Below are positions 22,402-32,500 of a DNA stretch of 64,000 nucleotides, piece after piece. This DNA comes from Demequina oxidasica (GTDB lineage Bacteria; Actinomycetota; Actinomycetes; Actinomycetales; Demequinaceae). The DNA lies in assembly GCF_000975115.1 (NCBI RefSeq), contig NZ_BBRE01000001.1:496001-560000 (forward strand), given 5' to 3'. The translations under genes were made by a program, and so were the position numbers. Numbering within the stretch: the first letter of the stretch is position 1; every line of letters begins with the position of its first letter. The notes beneath the pieces are model-generated. The model ran no database searches. It was not told the DNA's origin and worked only from the letters and a program-made list of their open reading frames with translations.

Positions 22402-23931
22402 ATGAACACCGAGAGCGCCGCAGCTGACCCCCTGCACATAGGGCTTGTCGCGCAGCCGGAGATACTCGCTCGCGCACAGCAGGCATCGGGCCAGAAGGCG
22501 CTACCCCATCCCACTGTGGACGAACGCCGGGCAGTTGGCCGCGCGGCGCGTACCAAGACCCCGCGTCACAGCCTTGGAGCCTGGCAGTCGCCGCAAGACA
22601 GAGCCGATCCGGTCGCGCTGCTCATGAGCCAGGAGACAACGCGAGTGGCGCACCTGATTCCGGTGCGTCACGCCCGCATGGCGACCAGCGCCTTCGCCTT
22701 CTACCGGGGCGCGGCGCTCGTGATGGCGGCCGACCTCGCCACCCGTCCTCGGTCGGGGCTCCACGTCCAACTTTGCGGCGACGCCCACCTGTCCAACTTT
22801 GGCGTGTTTGCCGCCCCGGACAGGTCGCTGGTGTTTGATGTCAACGACTTCGACGAGACGCACCCCGGGCCTTTCGAGTGGGACGTCCAACGCCTAGCGA
22901 CGTCGTTCATCCTGGCAGCCCGCGAGAATGGCATGTCCAACAAGGCCGGAGCCGCGGCGGCGGAGGTGGTCTGCAGTTCGTACCGCCAATCCATCGCCAA
23001 GTTCGCGGAGCGACGCGAACTCGACGTCTGGTACCACCGCATCGATGTCAATGCCCTTCTCGGCGCGAGCAAGGATGCCTCCGATGCGACGCGCAAAGCC
23101 AAGAAGCTCACCAAGGAACAGCAGCAGGTCGCGCATGCGGAGTCCAAGGCTCGCCTGCGTGACGCATGGTCCGCCGTGTCCAAGATCACGGAGGTCGTGG
23201 ACGGCAAGCGACAGTTCCGCCACGATCCGCCCCTCCTGCTGCGCATCGACGTGACCGATGACCTCCGCGCGGTGATCAACTCGCTGTTCCACGAGTACCG
23301 GGCGACGTTGCAGGAAGACCGGCAAGCACTTCTCAAGCGCTACGAGGTGGTCGATTTTGGCCACAAGGTAGTCGGGGTGGGAAGCGTGGGCCTGCTCGCC
23401 TTCGTGCTGCTGCTTCGCGGACGCGACGAGGACGACCTGATGGTCCTCCAGGTCAAACAGGCTCAGGCCTCCGTACTCGAAGCCTTCACGCAGAAGTCGG
23501 CGTTTACTAAACAGGGACACCGAGTGGTCACGGGTCAACGCCTCATGCAGGCCGCGAGCGACTCATTCTTAGGCTGGATCGACGGCCCTGCCGGGCGCAA
23601 CTACTACGTGCGCCAACTCCGCGACATGAAATGGGCGCCGGACCCGTCGTCGCTGACCGGGAAGCGGCTGTCGCGATATGCCTCACGGTGCGGCATGACC
23701 TTGGCGCGGGCCCACGCCCGCTCGGGAGACGCCATCGCACTGAGTGCCTACCTGGGGAGCGGAACGGCGTTCGACAAGGCCACCAGCGCGTTCGCTTTGA
23801 GTTACGCGGACCAAGCGGAGCAGGACTTCGACGCGTTTGTCGCGGCGATCGCGGATGACCGGCTGTCCTCGCACGAGGACGCCGGCGGAGCCGAAAGCAT
23901 GCGCGCCGCCCAAGCGGTGGTTGAGTCGTAG
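22402..23931 (+). CDS. DUF2252 family protein
   Basis: The 509-residue protein has DUF2252 landmarks: FYRGAALVMAADL, the conserved CGDAHLSNFGVF (~125), FDVNDFDETHPGPFEWDV and later DLMVLQVKQAQASVLE. The family has remote similarity to kinase-like folds, with no established reaction known to me. I chose the ATG at 22402 because GAGAG precedes it; an earlier ATG adds ten residues. It is probably its own unit: 173 bases separate it from the SRAP gene and the next gene is convergent. Confidence 0.85.
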   Translation: MNTESAAADPLHIGLVAQPEILARAQQASGQKALPHPTVDERRAVGRAARTKTPRHSLGAWQSPQDRADPVALLMSQETTRVAHLIPVRHARMATSAFAFYRGAALVMAADLATRPRSGLHVQLCGDAHLSNFGVFAAPDRSLVFDVNDFDETHPGPFEWDVQRLATSFILAARENGMSNKAGAAAAEVVCSSYRQSIAKFAERRELDVWYHRIDVNALLGASKDASDATRKAKKLTKEQQQVAHAESKARLRDAWSAVSKITEVVDGKRQFRHDPPLLLRIDVTDDLRAVINSLFHEYRATLQEDRQALLKRYEVVDFGHKVVGVGSVGLLAFVLLLRGRDEDDLMVLQVKQAQASVLEAFTQKSAFTKQGHRVVTGQRLMQAASDSFLGWIDGPAGRNYYVRQLRDMKWAPDPSSLTGKRLSRYASRCGMTLARAHARSGDAIALSAYLGSGTAFDKATSAFALSYADQAEQDFDAFVAAIADDRLSSHEDAGGAESMRAAQAVVES

Positions 23932-24033
23932 TCCACGCGATATTCCTGGTCAACTAGCCGCCATGACGGCCGGTACTCAACCGCGCCGGGCACCTGATCT
24001 CAGCAAGCCTCTGGACCCCGCGCCCGTCGCGAC

Positions 24034-24405
24034 CTAGAGCCCCGGAGTGACTTGCGGCTTCGGCAATGCATCAGCGAGCCCAGTGGCGTATTTCTCGACC
24101 AGATCGGCGCGCTTCTTGATCTTGACGTGGATGACAATAAAGAACGCGACGACAAAGGGGCCTAGGGCTACTACAGCGATCAACGGGAACACGAGCGCGC
24201 TCCAGCCAAAGATGAGGAGCGGCACAATGCCTATCGCGGCGACGAACACCGCCAGAAAGATTGCCGAACCAAGGACCAGCCTGTAACTCCGCCAGGACTG
24301 GTCGCTCTCTTCACGCACTTGGGCAGCGATGAGGGTTTTCTTGGTGACGTCGTCCGTCGAGAAGAACTCATGCCAACTGAGATCCAACTGCTGTGTTGTC
24401 ATCAT
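24034..24405 (-). CDS. Small two-TM membrane protein
   Basis: This 123-residue protein has a soluble N-terminal ~45 residues and two membrane segments (AIFLAVFVAAIGIVPLLIFG and FPLIAVVALGPFVVAFFIVI), then a basic stretch and a short tail. I do not recognise the family. It stands alone between DUF2252 and birA, with the 24406-24536 gap showing nothing clear. Confidence 0.65.
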   Translation of the reverse strand: MMTTQQLDLSWHEFFSTDDVTKKTLIAAQVREESDQSWRSYRLVLGSAIFLAVFVAAIGIVPLLIFGWSALVFPLIAVVALGPFVVAFFIVIHVKIKKRADLVEKYATGLADALPKPQVTPGL

Positions 24406-24536
24406 GAGCGCGCAACCTTCCTTCGGTCTCTACGACGGGGCCTTGGTCGTTCACATCAAAACTGCGGCCGCGCACTTGGGGGATCAGACGTTTTGAGAAG
24501 TGTAGCGAAGGCATGCAATTCAGGTGAGGCAAGCGC

Positions 24537-25397
24537 TCAAGCGCGGCGGACGCGCACGTCTCCGGCAAGAATCTCGCGGCGCTCGCCAGACGAGGTTTCC
24601 ACCAACAGCCCTCCCTGCGGGCTGAGGCCCACCGCGCGGCCGTTCACCGGCGAAGCGCCTGGCACGTCCACGGCGACGTCCCAGCCGATGGTTGCGCACA
24701 CGGCACCCACGGAGGCGGGAATCGCGCCGCGGTCGTCGGTGCCCTCCCACATGCCCACCGCATCGGCCAGCTCTGCGGTCAGCACGCGTAGCAGTGCCAC
24801 GCGGTCCAGCTTGGTCGCGCCAAGAGTGGCCAGCGAGGCCGCGTGCGGCACCGGAAGCTCACCTGGGGCCTGAGAAACATTGATGCCAATACCAGCGACA
24901 ATCGCATCCTGTCCGGGCACCGTCTCGCACAGGATGCCCACCACCTTGCGCCACTTGCCCCACTCAGGAATCTCGCGCACGCCGGCCTCAACCACTACGT
25001 CGTTAGGCCACTTGAGCATCGCGCCCACACCTAGGGTCCTGAGCGCGCGTACGGTCGCGAGGCCCACCACCAGCGGCGCCCAGCCGTACGCATCCCGCCT
25101 CACACCCGAGGGGCGAATGACAACGGAAAGAGTGCACGCAGCCGCGGCGGGAGTCTGCCACTGGCGACCCGAGCGCCCTCGCCCCGCGGTCTGGTGATCC
25201 GCGACCAGCGCGCTCATGTGAGGCCACTCGTCCGGCTTCGCCTCGGCCTTCGCCAGCACCGCAGTGTTAGTAGAGGGAGAGGTGGGAACGACCCTGACCT
25301 GAGACAGCGGGCGGTTATCCCCCACCAGCATTGAAAGCCCCTCAGTAGTAAGGGGTCGGCGGGAATGGGCGACGGCTGCAGGCGAAGGGGTACTCAC
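24537..25397 (-). CDS. birA: Biotin-[acetyl-CoA carboxylase] ligase
   Basis: This 286-residue BirA/BPL enzyme activates biotin to biotinyl-AMP and attaches it to the carrier lysine of biotin enzymes. Visible motifs are the adenylate-binding GRGRSGRQW (~72), KWPNDV (~130) and the GIGINV strand (~172). No N-terminal helix-turn-helix is present, so it is the non-regulatory type. It is divergent from the carboxylase beta gene next door, and its substrate, the biotin carrier of the alpha subunit, is encoded at 30352-32154. Confidence 0.93.
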   Translation of the reverse strand: MSTPSPAAVAHSRRPLTTEGLSMLVGDNRPLSQVRVVPTSPSTNTAVLAKAEAKPDEWPHMSALVADHQTAGRGRSGRQWQTPAAAACTLSVVIRPSGVRRDAYGWAPLVVGLATVRALRTLGVGAMLKWPNDVVVEAGVREIPEWGKWRKVVGILCETVPGQDAIVAGIGINVSQAPGELPVPHAASLATLGATKLDRVALLRVLTAELADAVGMWEGTDDRGAIPASVGAVCATIGWDVAVDVPGASPVNGRAVGLSPQGGLLVETSSGERREILAGDVRVRRA

Positions 25398-25434
25398 CGG
25401 GCTAGGCTACTGGCAGTTCATTCAAGGGGGACAC

Positions 25435-27024
25435 GTGTCGACCAATAGCCCAAGCAAGACCACCGCCAGCCAGCTCGAGGAACTTCGCAAGAAGACCACC
25501 GCAGCATCGGCCACCGCCGAGGCGACCGCGCAGGAAAAGCAGCACGCTCGCGGCAAGAAGACCGCACGCGAGCGCATCGACATGTTGCTCGACGAGGGCT
25601 CCTTTGTGGAGCTCGACGCACTCAACCGTCACCGCTCGCGCAACTTTGGCCTGGACAACAACCGCCCATTCGGCGACGGCGTCGTCACCGGCCACGGAAC
25701 CATCGACGGCCGTCAGGTATGCGTCTACAGCCAGGACTTCACCGTCTTTGGCGGCTCGCTGGGCGAGGTCCACGGCCAGAAGATCGCCAAGGTGCAGGAC
25801 TTTGCGCTACGCACTGGCGTCCCGTTGATCGGCATCTCCGACGGCGGCGGCGCACGCATCCAGGAGGGCGTCGCGGCCCTCACCCAGTTCGCGGAGATCT
25901 TCCGCCGCAACGTCGCAGCATCGGGAGTCATCCCCCAGATTTCCATCATCCTCGGCCCGTCGGCCGGCGGCGCGGTGTACTCCCCCGCGCTCACCGACTT
26001 CATCGTGATGGCCGACGGCACGTCGCAGATGTTCATCACCGGCCCGGACGTCATCAAGTCCGTCACCGGCGAGAACGTCACGTTTGAAGAGCTGGGCGGC
26101 GGCCAGACCCACAACCAGAAGTCCGGCGTCGCGCACTACCTCGCCGATGACGAGGCCGACGCAATCGAGTACGTGCAGCACCTGCTGCAGTTCCTGCCGC
26201 AGAACAACCTGTCCGACGCCCCCACGTGGGAGAACGAGGCCGACTTCGAGTCCACCGACACGGACACCGCGCTGGACACGATCATTCCCGACAGCCCCAA
26301 CCAGCCCTATGACATGAAGACCGTCATCGAAGCTGTGCTGGACGAGGGCGACTTCTTTGAGATTCAGCCGCTGTTCGCGCCTAACGTCGTCGTGGGCTTC
26401 GGCCACGTCGAGGGCCACTCAGTGGGCATCGTCGCCAACCAGCCGCTCGCCAAGGCCGGCACGCTGGACATCGACGCCGCGGAGAAGGCCGCGCGGTTCG
26501 TGCGCACGTGCGATGCGTTCAACATCCCCGTCGTCACGTTCGTGGACGTGCCCGGGTTCCTGCCCGGCGTGGACCAGGAGCACCAGGGCATCATCCGCCG
26601 CGGCGCCAAACTGATCTACGCCTACGCCGAGGCCACCGTGCCCCTGGTCACTGTCATTACCCGCAAGGCGTACGGCGGCGCGTACATCGTGATGGCCTCC
26701 AAGCAGCTGGGTGCCGACGTGAACCTCGCGTGGCCGACCGCGCAGATCGCCGTCATGGGCGCCGCGGGGGCCGTCAACATCCTCCAGCGCCGCACTCTCG
26801 CGACAGTGGCCGAGCAGGGCGGGGACGTCGAGACCGAACGCCAGGGTCTGATCGACGACTACGAGGAGCGGATTGTGAACCCCTACGACGCCGCCGACCG
26901 TGGCTACGTGGATGCCGTGATCGAGCCATCCGAGACGCGTGAGCAGGTGGTACGTGCCCTGCGCGCACTGCGCACCAAGCGCGCCGCGATGCCCCCCAAG
27001 AAGCACGGAAACATCCCGCTGTGA
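25435..27024 (+). CDS. Acyl-CoA carboxylase beta subunit (carboxyltransferase)
   Basis: The 529-residue protein resembles actinobacterial AccD5/PccB: the carboxyltransferase fold with [47 protein letters not shown] and [10 protein letters not shown]. It transfers carboxyl from biotin to acetyl- or propionyl-CoA, supplying malonyl- or methylmalonyl-CoA for lipid synthesis. The Asp in [12 protein letters not shown] is at the position linked to propionyl preference, but I cannot set specificity. GTG start. The stop overlaps the epsilon gene start (GTGA), so they form an operon. Confidence 0.9.
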   Translation: MSTNSPSKTTASQLEELRKKTTAASATAEATAQEKQHARGKKTARERIDMLLDEGSFVELDALNRHRSRNFGLDNNRPFGDGVVTGHGTIDGRQVCVYSQDFTVFGGSLGEVHGQKIAKVQDFALRTGVPLIGISDGGGARIQEGVAALTQFAEIFRRNVAASGVIPQISIILGPSAGGAVYSPALTDFIVMADGTSQMFITGPDVIKSVTGENVTFEELGGGQTHNQKSGVAHYLADDEADAIEYVQHLLQFLPQNNLSDAPTWENEADFESTDTDTALDTIIPDSPNQPYDMKTVIEAVLDEGDFFEIQPLFAPNVVVGFGHVEGHSVGIVANQPLAKAGTLDIDAAEKAARFVRTCDAFNIPVVTFVDVPGFLPGVDQEHQGIIRRGAKLIYAYAEATVPLVTVITRKAYGGAYIVMASKQLGADVNLAWPTAQIAVMGAAGAVNILQRRTLATVAEQGGDVETERQGLIDDYEERIVNPYDAADRGYVDAVIEPSETREQVVRALRALRTKRAAMPPKKHGNIPL

Positions 27025-27284
27025 CGCCCGACGCAACCGACCACCACCAGGACGCCGCAGCATCGACCGCAGGCATGCGGGTGGTGCGCGGCACGCCCGA
27101 CGACGCCGAGCTTGCGGCATTGGTGGCGGGCATGGCCGCCTTCGCTTCCACGGCCGATGCTGGGGACGACGAGCCCGGCTCCCCCACCTCCGCTTGGATG
27201 GACAGAGCACGCAGCATGCGCGGCAGTCGCTCCCACGGCCCGCTGGGCCGCGGCGCCTCCGCCTGGCGCCACTCACTGCGATGA
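27021..27284 (+). CDS. Acyl-CoA carboxylase epsilon subunit
   Basis: This 87-residue protein matches the small AccE type of actinobacteria: an [21 protein letters not shown] helix-strand start and a C-terminal W-x-H end. Epsilon subunits join the alpha and beta carboxylase subunits and raise activity. It is translationally coupled to the beta gene (four-base overlap) and to the following gene (ATGA). Confidence 0.85.
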   Translation: MTPDATDHHQDAAASTAGMRVVRGTPDDAELAALVAGMAAFASTADAGDDEPGSPTSAWMDRARSMRGSRSHGPLGRGASAWRHSLR

Positions 27285-27907
27285 ACGACCGCGGTACGTC
27301 CGCATTACGGATTGCCGGTAGTTCCGCGCTCGCCTTGGGTGCCGCGGTCGCCCTCCCCACCGCCATCACGCGTTTCACCACCGCAGCCAGCGTCAAGCCG
27401 GTCGAGGCCGACTTCGCGCACGCCAATGCTGCGCTGATCCTGGGCGCCCGGGTCTGGCCCGATGGCCGACCTTCGCGATTCCTGCGTGAGCGCGTCGAGA
27501 CCGGGGTCGAGCTGTTCAAGCGCGGCCTAGTCGACAGCCTGATCATGAGCGGGGACGGCATCCACGCCCATTCCTACGACGAGCCGGCAGTCATGACCCG
27601 GGTCGCGATCGAGATGGGCGTCCCGGCATCGGCGATCACCGCGGACCCCCGCGGCGTGGATACCTACTCGTCGGCGCATCGGGCACGGCATGTCTACGGA
27701 GTGACGAGCGCGATCGCCGTCAGCCAGGAATTCCACCTGCCGCGTGCGGTGTGGCTGTGCGAACGCCTCGGCATCTCGGCGCAAGGTGCATACCCGCCCG
27801 TGATTGTCCGCGAGCACACCGCGATGGGCTACGTGCGGGAGACGGCGGCGACGGTCAAGGCTTTTCTGGACGTCGCTCAACGACGTGTGCCCGACGGCAC
27901 CACGTAG
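27281..27907 (+). CDS. YdcF/SanA-like DUF218 envelope protein
   Basis: The 208-residue protein has one N-terminal membrane segment (ALALGAAVALPTAITRFTTA) and a DUF218 domain with LILGARVWPDGRPSRFLRER, LIMSGDG and VSQEFHLPRA. The family is linked to envelope integrity and vancomycin tolerance (SanA, ElyC), but its chemistry is unsettled. It is coupled to the epsilon subunit gene, which may only reflect compact packing. Confidence 0.8.
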   Translation: MNDRGTSALRIAGSSALALGAAVALPTAITRFTTAASVKPVEADFAHANAALILGARVWPDGRPSRFLRERVETGVELFKRGLVDSLIMSGDGIHAHSYDEPAVMTRVAIEMGVPASAITADPRGVDTYSSAHRARHVYGVTSAIAVSQEFHLPRAVWLCERLGISAQGAYPPVIVREHTAMGYVRETAATVKAFLDVAQRRVPDGTT

Positions 27908-27939
27908 GCCGATGCTCTGGGCTGGTTCGCCGCCCGGCG

Positions 27940-28380
27940 CTACTTGGACGCGGCCGGGAGCCCGGCACGCAGCGTCTCAAGGATGTCACCGAACTGCGCG
28001 AGCTGCTCCTCACTGAGCACCTGGAGCTGACGGCGCCGCCCCTCGCGAGCCGCCCCCACAATGCCCTCGATGAACTCGCGGCCGTGTTCAGTGAGCGACA
28101 GTCGGCGGATGCGACGGTCCTGCGAGTCTTCAAAGCGGGTGACGTATCCGCGACCCACGAGCTTCTGCACAATGCCTGTGCCCACGCTGGGGTGAACGCC
28201 CACATAGTCGGCGAGGTCAGTAGTGGTCGCGTTGTCATGGACCAGCACGAACACCAGCGCGCGGAACTGGTGCGGCGTCAGGTTGGCCTTCGCGACGGAG
28301 TCGCCCTGCTTGGGGTTCGAGGCACGCAGGAATTGCACCAGCGATTCGAGCGTGTTCTCAAGCAGTTCGTCGCGCTCCAT
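27940..28380 (-). CDS. MarR family transcriptional regulator
   Basis: The 146-residue protein has the MarR winged helix: LTPHQFRALVFVLVHDNATT, a recognition helix in DLADYVGVHPSVGTGIVQKL and the wing DSQDRRIRRLSLTEHG. It would bind DNA as a dimer, with small ligands relieving repression. The nearest co-directional gene downstream is far, so it may control itself or the neighbouring four-TM protein. Targets are not visible. Confidence 0.88.
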   Translation of the reverse strand: MERDELLENTLESLVQFLRASNPKQGDSVAKANLTPHQFRALVFVLVHDNATTTDLADYVGVHPSVGTGIVQKLVGRGYVTRFEDSQDRRIRRLSLTEHGREFIEGIVGAAREGRRRQLQVLSEEQLAQFGDILETLRAGLPAASK

Positions 28381-28440
28381 CAGGTCCCCATTTCGGTTTG
28401 CAAGAAACTATAGCGAGATGGACCTCGCCAGCGCCGTGCG

Positions 28441-28896
28441 CTAGGGGGCTTCGACGCCCTCTGCAGCGGCCCGCATAGCCTTGCGCGTGGCCGACGTCGT
28501 CAGCAACACGATGGCGGCCATGGCGACCACGAGCATCGCCACCAGCGGCTCGTTGAGCACCACCTGGAAGACCGCACCCAAGAACGTCACCACTACCGCG
28601 GCGAAGGACAGGAAGTCATTGACACCGTACGGGCGCGAGGTGTCCGGGAGCTTGGTCACCGCGAACAGCGCGACTGCGCCAGCAGCGAGTTCGATCAAGC
28701 CGTGCGCGGCAATGACCATAAAGAACACCACGCCGTAGACCGGAGACGGGGCGGAGACCGTACTATCCGCATTGGTCCCTGCGACCAGCGCCGCTCCAGT
28801 AAGGCCAACAAACACTAGGACCGGGCCCGTGATGAGCCCCGTGACTCCGACGCGGCGCAGGAGTTGGCGCGGCGTTGCACGGGTAACTTCAGCCAT
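28441..28896 (-). CDS. Four-TM membrane protein
   Basis: This 151-residue protein has four hydrophobic segments, with the first near LITGPVLVFVGLTGAALVAG and the last near LVAMLVVAMAAIVLLTTSAT. I do not recognise it. It lies upstream of, and on the same strand as, the MarR regulator, with a 60-base gap. Confidence 0.7.
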   Translation of the reverse strand: MAEVTRATPRQLLRRVGVTGLITGPVLVFVGLTGAALVAGTNADSTVSAPSPVYGVVFFMVIAAHGLIELAAGAVALFAVTKLPDTSRPYGVNDFLSFAAVVVTFLGAVFQVVLNEPLVAMLVVAMAAIVLLTTSATRKAMRAAAEGVEAP

Positions 28897-28970
28897 CTCG
28901 TACCCCCTCCACGGTTGTGGTCCATCGAGAGCCTAACGCGCGAGGCGGTGCCGGCGTTAGGCTCGCCACC

Positions 28971-29615
28971 ATGACCATTTCTTTTGTGCTCGCCTCGCAG
29001 TCCCCTGCCCGCCTCAGCACGTTGCGCGCGGCCGGAATCTACCCGCGCGTCATCGTCAGCGACGTGGATGAGGACGCGGTACTGGCGGCGACTCGCGCGT
29101 CGCACGACGCCGCCGGCCTGGGAGACCTTTCTCCATCCGATGCCGTGCTCGCCTTGGCCAGGGCCAAGGCTCAGGAGGTTTCGGACACCAACGGCACCGA
29201 TGCGATTGTGCTGGGCTGCGACTCGATGCTGGAGATCAACGGCGAGATCTTGGGTAAGCCTCAGACAGCCGAGATTGCCCGCGAGCGCTGGCGCGCCATG
29301 CGAGGCTCCACCGGCACCCTTCACAGTGGACACTGGTTGATCGACGACCGTGACGACGGCTCGTCCGGAACCCTTGGCGCGACCTCCTCCACGGTGGTGC
29401 ACTTCGCAGATCTAAGCGACGCGGAAATCGACGCCTACGTCGCCACCGGCGAGCCCCTCAAGGTAGCTGGTGCGTTCACGGTGGACGGCATCGGCGGACC
29501 TTATGTGACGGCAATCGAAGGCGACTATCACGGCGTCGTGGGCGTGAGTCTGCCACTGCTGAGAGAACTTTTACTCGAGATCGGGGTCGCGATCCACGAG
29601 CTTCGCAACGCCTAG
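28971..29615 (+). CDS. maf: Maf-like nucleotide pyrophosphatase
   Basis: The 214-residue protein has Maf landmarks: LASQSPARLSTLRAAGI at the start, GCDSMLEINGEILGKPQ (~85), WRAMRGSTGTLHSGHWL (~108) and the GAFTVDGIGG segment (~175). Maf proteins hydrolyse dTTP, UTP or modified NTPs to limit misincorporation. ATG at 28971 is chosen because it begins directly before the first strand. The next gene follows by 17 bases. Confidence 0.92.
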   Translation: MTISFVLASQSPARLSTLRAAGIYPRVIVSDVDEDAVLAATRASHDAAGLGDLSPSDAVLALARAKAQEVSDTNGTDAIVLGCDSMLEINGEILGKPQTAEIARERWRAMRGSTGTLHSGHWLIDDRDDGSSGTLGATSSTVVHFADLSDAEIDAYVATGEPLKVAGAFTVDGIGGPYVTAIEGDYHGVVGVSLPLLRELLLEIGVAIHELRNA

Positions 29616-29632
29616 GGATATCGCGTCACACC

Positions 29633-30169
29633 ATGACCTGGCCCCAAGCGTCTGCGCTCTCAACTGAGCGCTTTGAACTCGAACCACTTGCGGTACACCA
29701 CGCAGAGGAGATGGCGGTGGTCCTCGCGCCACTCAGCCTCTATGACTACACGGGCGGGGAGCCACCCACCGTCAATACCCTGCGGGAGCGCTACGAGCGA
29801 CAGTGCGCGGGTCACTCGCCCACCAACGATGCTGGCTGGCTCAATTGGATCGTGCGCGCTGCGGGCTCACGCGATGCCATCGGCTACGTTCAGGCAACAC
29901 TGACGCGTGCGGATGGGGAGGTCACCGCGGACCTGGCGTGGCTCGTCGCCCCCCACGCGCAGCGGGCCGGCGCAGCGACCGAGGCGGCCGCGGCCATGGT
30001 GACGTGGCTACGCGCCCAGAACGTCCGGCGCCTCCGGGCCGCCATCCGTCCCGACCATCGCTCATCGGCGCGGGTCGCCGCGAACCTCGGATTGAGACCC
30101 ACCGGCCTCATCCGCGACGGAGAGTGCGTTTGGGAGGCATCGGACCACGTGATTCCGGCCCGGAATTGA
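29633..30169 (+). CDS. GNAT family N-acetyltransferase
   Basis: The 178-residue protein has a RimJ/RimL-like GNAT fold: TERFELEPLAVHHAEEMAVV at the start, an acetyl-CoA loop in VAPHAQRAGAATEAAAAMV (~104-122) and the closing ANLGLRPTGLIRDGE motif. The substrate is not predictable. It may be co-transcribed with maf. Confidence 0.85.
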   Translation: MTWPQASALSTERFELEPLAVHHAEEMAVVLAPLSLYDYTGGEPPTVNTLRERYERQCAGHSPTNDAGWLNWIVRAAGSRDAIGYVQATLTRADGEVTADLAWLVAPHAQRAGAATEAAAAMVTWLRAQNVRRLRAAIRPDHRSSARVAANLGLRPTGLIRDGECVWEASDHVIPARN

Positions 30170-30351
30170 TCGGCACCACCTCGCCCCTTTGTGGACGGCA
30201 CACAACCTACGCCGTCGTGGGCGCATTTCAGCGCAATTTCTTTGTACGATTCCCCTAAGTGATGCCGCGAGCCCTTATGTTCGCTTCCAAAGTTGGCGAG
30301 AACCGCCGCCAGGGATCGTCGCATCGGACGCCCGCGCGCTACCGTGGCGGG

Positions 30352-32154
30352 GTGCCTGCCTTCTCGAGTGTCCTCATCGCCAACCGTGGCGAGATCGCCG
30401 TCCGCATCATTCGCGCTTGCGCAGACGCTGGGCTTCGGTCCATCGCTGTATACGCGAACCCGGACCGCGAGGCTCCCCACGTGCGCCTGGCGGACGACGC
30501 CTTCTCGCTAGGTGGCGCGCTCGCCCGGGAGACGTACCTAGACATCGACAAGATCATCGCGCTCGCGCATCGCTCGGGCGCAGAAGCCGTGCACCCCGGT
30601 TACGGCTTCCTCGCCGAGAACGCTGACTTTGCACGCGCCGTCATCGACGCCGGCCTGGTGTGGATTGGCCCCAGCCCTGCGGCAATCGAGGGCCTCGGTG
30701 ACAAGGTCAGCGCGCGTCACATTGCCCAGCGCGCCGGCGCCCCACTGGTGCCTGGCACCAAGGACCCCGCAGAATCGGCCGATGAAGTGGTCGCCTTCGC
30801 CGACGAGTTCGGTCTCCCGGTGGCCATCAAGGCGGCGTTCGGCGGCGGCGGTCGCGGCCTCAAGGTCGCCCGCACTCGCGAAGAGATCCCCGAGCTGTTC
30901 GACTCGGCCACGCGGGAGGCCATTTCCGCCTTTGGTCGCGGTGAGTGCTTTGTGGAGCGCTTTCTCGACAAGCCGCGCCACGTCGAGACCCAATGCCTGG
31001 CGGACGCGCACGGCAACGTAGTGGTGGTGTCGACCCGTGACTGCTCTCTGCAGCGCCGCCACCAGAAGTTGGTTGAGGAGGCACCTGCGCCATTCCTGAC
31101 GGACGACCAGAACGCCAGGCTTATCGAGGCAAGCGAGAACATCCTGCGTGAGGCCGGCTACCAGGGCGCTGGAACATGCGAGTTCCTAGTCGGCACGGAT
31201 GGCACCATCAGCTTCCTCGAGGTCAACACTCGCCTACAGGTGGAACACCCCGTGACCGAGGAAGTCACTGGCGTGGACTTGGTCCTCGAGCAGTTCCGCA
31301 TCGCCGCGGGCGAGCCGATCTCGAACCTCAACCCCGTCACTCGCGGCCACTCGATTGAGTTCCGCATTAACGGCGAGGACCCGGGTGCGAACTTCATGCC
31401 CGCCCCCGGACGCATCTCACGCCTGCACTTCCCGTCAGGTCCCGGCGTGCGCGTCGACGCCGGCGTCATCCAGGGAGACACCGTCTCCGGCAACTTTGAC
31501 TCCATGATTGCCAAAGTCATCGTCACGGGCGCGACTCGCGAGCAAGCCATCGCGCGTGCCCGCCGAGCGCTGTCGGAGATGATCGTCGAGGGCATGCCGA
31601 CAGTCCTCCCCTTCCACCGTGCAGTGCTCGACGCCCCTGAATTCGCCGCCGCCGACGGCAACTTTGGCGTCTTCACCACGTGGATCGAGTCTGACTTTGC
31701 CGATGTCGTGGCCAGTTTGGGCAAGGCACCAGCCGCTGGAGCGGACGACGACGAGGCAGAGGCAACCGAGCGCGTGGTCGTCGAGGTGGGTGGCAAGCGC
31801 CTCGAGGTAGTGCTTCCTGCAGCACTCGCCCAGGCCGGTCGCGCCGGAGGGCGCAGGCCCGGGCCGACGCGCCGTGGTGCACGCAAGCCCGCAGGCTCGG
31901 CCCGCGCAGCATCGGGTACTACGCTGACGTCCCCCATGCAGGGAACCATCGTGAAGGTCGCGATCGAGGATGGCGCGACTGTGGCCGCAGGCGACCTCAT
32001 TGTGGTCCTCGAGGCCATGAAAATGGAACAGCCATTGGTCGCGCACAAGGCCGGGACCGTGAGTGGCCTTACTGCCGCCGTTGGCGCGTCCGTCAGCTCA
32101 GGCACCGCTATCTGCGAGATCGTCGACACAGCGGAGAGCCCCGCCGCCCCCTAG
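30352..32154 (+). CDS. Acyl-CoA carboxylase alpha subunit (biotin carboxylase and biotin carrier)
   Basis: This 600-residue protein contains a biotin carboxylase: [23 protein letters not shown]-grasp loop FGGGGRGL (~165), [17 protein letters not shown] and [16 protein letters not shown] basic linker follows (~500-525), then a biotinyl domain with EAMKMEQPL (~560) whose Lys is biotinylated by BirA. It carboxylates biotin for the beta subunit at 25435-27024. I chose GTG 30352 because the protein fold begins there; an upstream ATG adds 31 residues. The 345-base gap after it holds the efe promoter and nothing else clear. Confidence 0.92.
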   Translation: MPAFSSVLIANRGEIAVRIIRACADAGLRSIAVYANPDREAPHVRLADDAFSLGGALARETYLDIDKIIALAHRSGAEAVHPGYGFLAENADFARAVIDAGLVWIGPSPAAIEGLGDKVSARHIAQRAGAPLVPGTKDPAESADEVVAFADEFGLPVAIKAAFGGGGRGLKVARTREEIPELFDSATREAISAFGRGECFVERFLDKPRHVETQCLADAHGNVVVVSTRDCSLQRRHQKLVEEAPAPFLTDDQNARLIEASENILREAGYQGAGTCEFLVGTDGTISFLEVNTRLQVEHPVTEEVTGVDLVLEQFRIAAGEPISNLNPVTRGHSIEFRINGEDPGANFMPAPGRISRLHFPSGPGVRVDAGVIQGDTVSGNFDSMIAKVIVTGATREQAIARARRALSEMIVEGMPTVLPFHRAVLDAPEFAAADGNFGVFTTWIESDFADVVASLGKAPAAGADDDEAEATERVVVEVGGKRLEVVLPAALAQAGRAGGRRPGPTRRGARKPAGSARAASGTTLTSPMQGTIVKVAIEDGATVAAGDLIVVLEAMKMEQPLVAHKAGTVSGLTAAVGASVSSGTAICEIVDTAESPAAP

Positions 32155-32413
32155 TCCCCGACGCCCTGTCGCCTCCCCCCGCTATTTTCTTCCTCCCGGC
32201 CCCTTTTCCCGTTGCGCCTTAGTGGGACCTGAGTACGGAGTTGGCGCCAAGATCGGTCCTCAGGTACCGCTGGGACGCAAAGCGTCATTGCCCCACCCTT
32301 TGCTGCAGTCACTGCGTGTCGATTTCGGAGCGAACCCCGTTCTTAGTGACCAATGAGGCTCAGGGAGCGCTGCGGGGATCAGCGCATATACGAAACACTG
32401 GCGTTTCTTTTCT

Positions 32414-32469
32414 TTGACACGGGTACGTCCATCTAATACGCTCGCCGTAATGAGGTAAGGCAATCCTTA
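32414..32469 (+). promoter_or_regulatory. efeUOB promoter with IdeR/DtxR-like box
   Basis: TTGACA (32414-32419), 17 bases, then TACGCT forms a sigma-A-type promoter. TGAGGTAAGGCAATCCTTA at 32451-32469 matches the DtxR/IdeR consensus TTAGGTTAGGCTAACCTAA at 14 of 19 positions and covers the start region. Iron-loaded IdeR would repress the operon. Confidence 0.7.
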
Positions 32470-32500
32470 TCTGGACATCCCCGCTGCGAGAGGCGCCCCC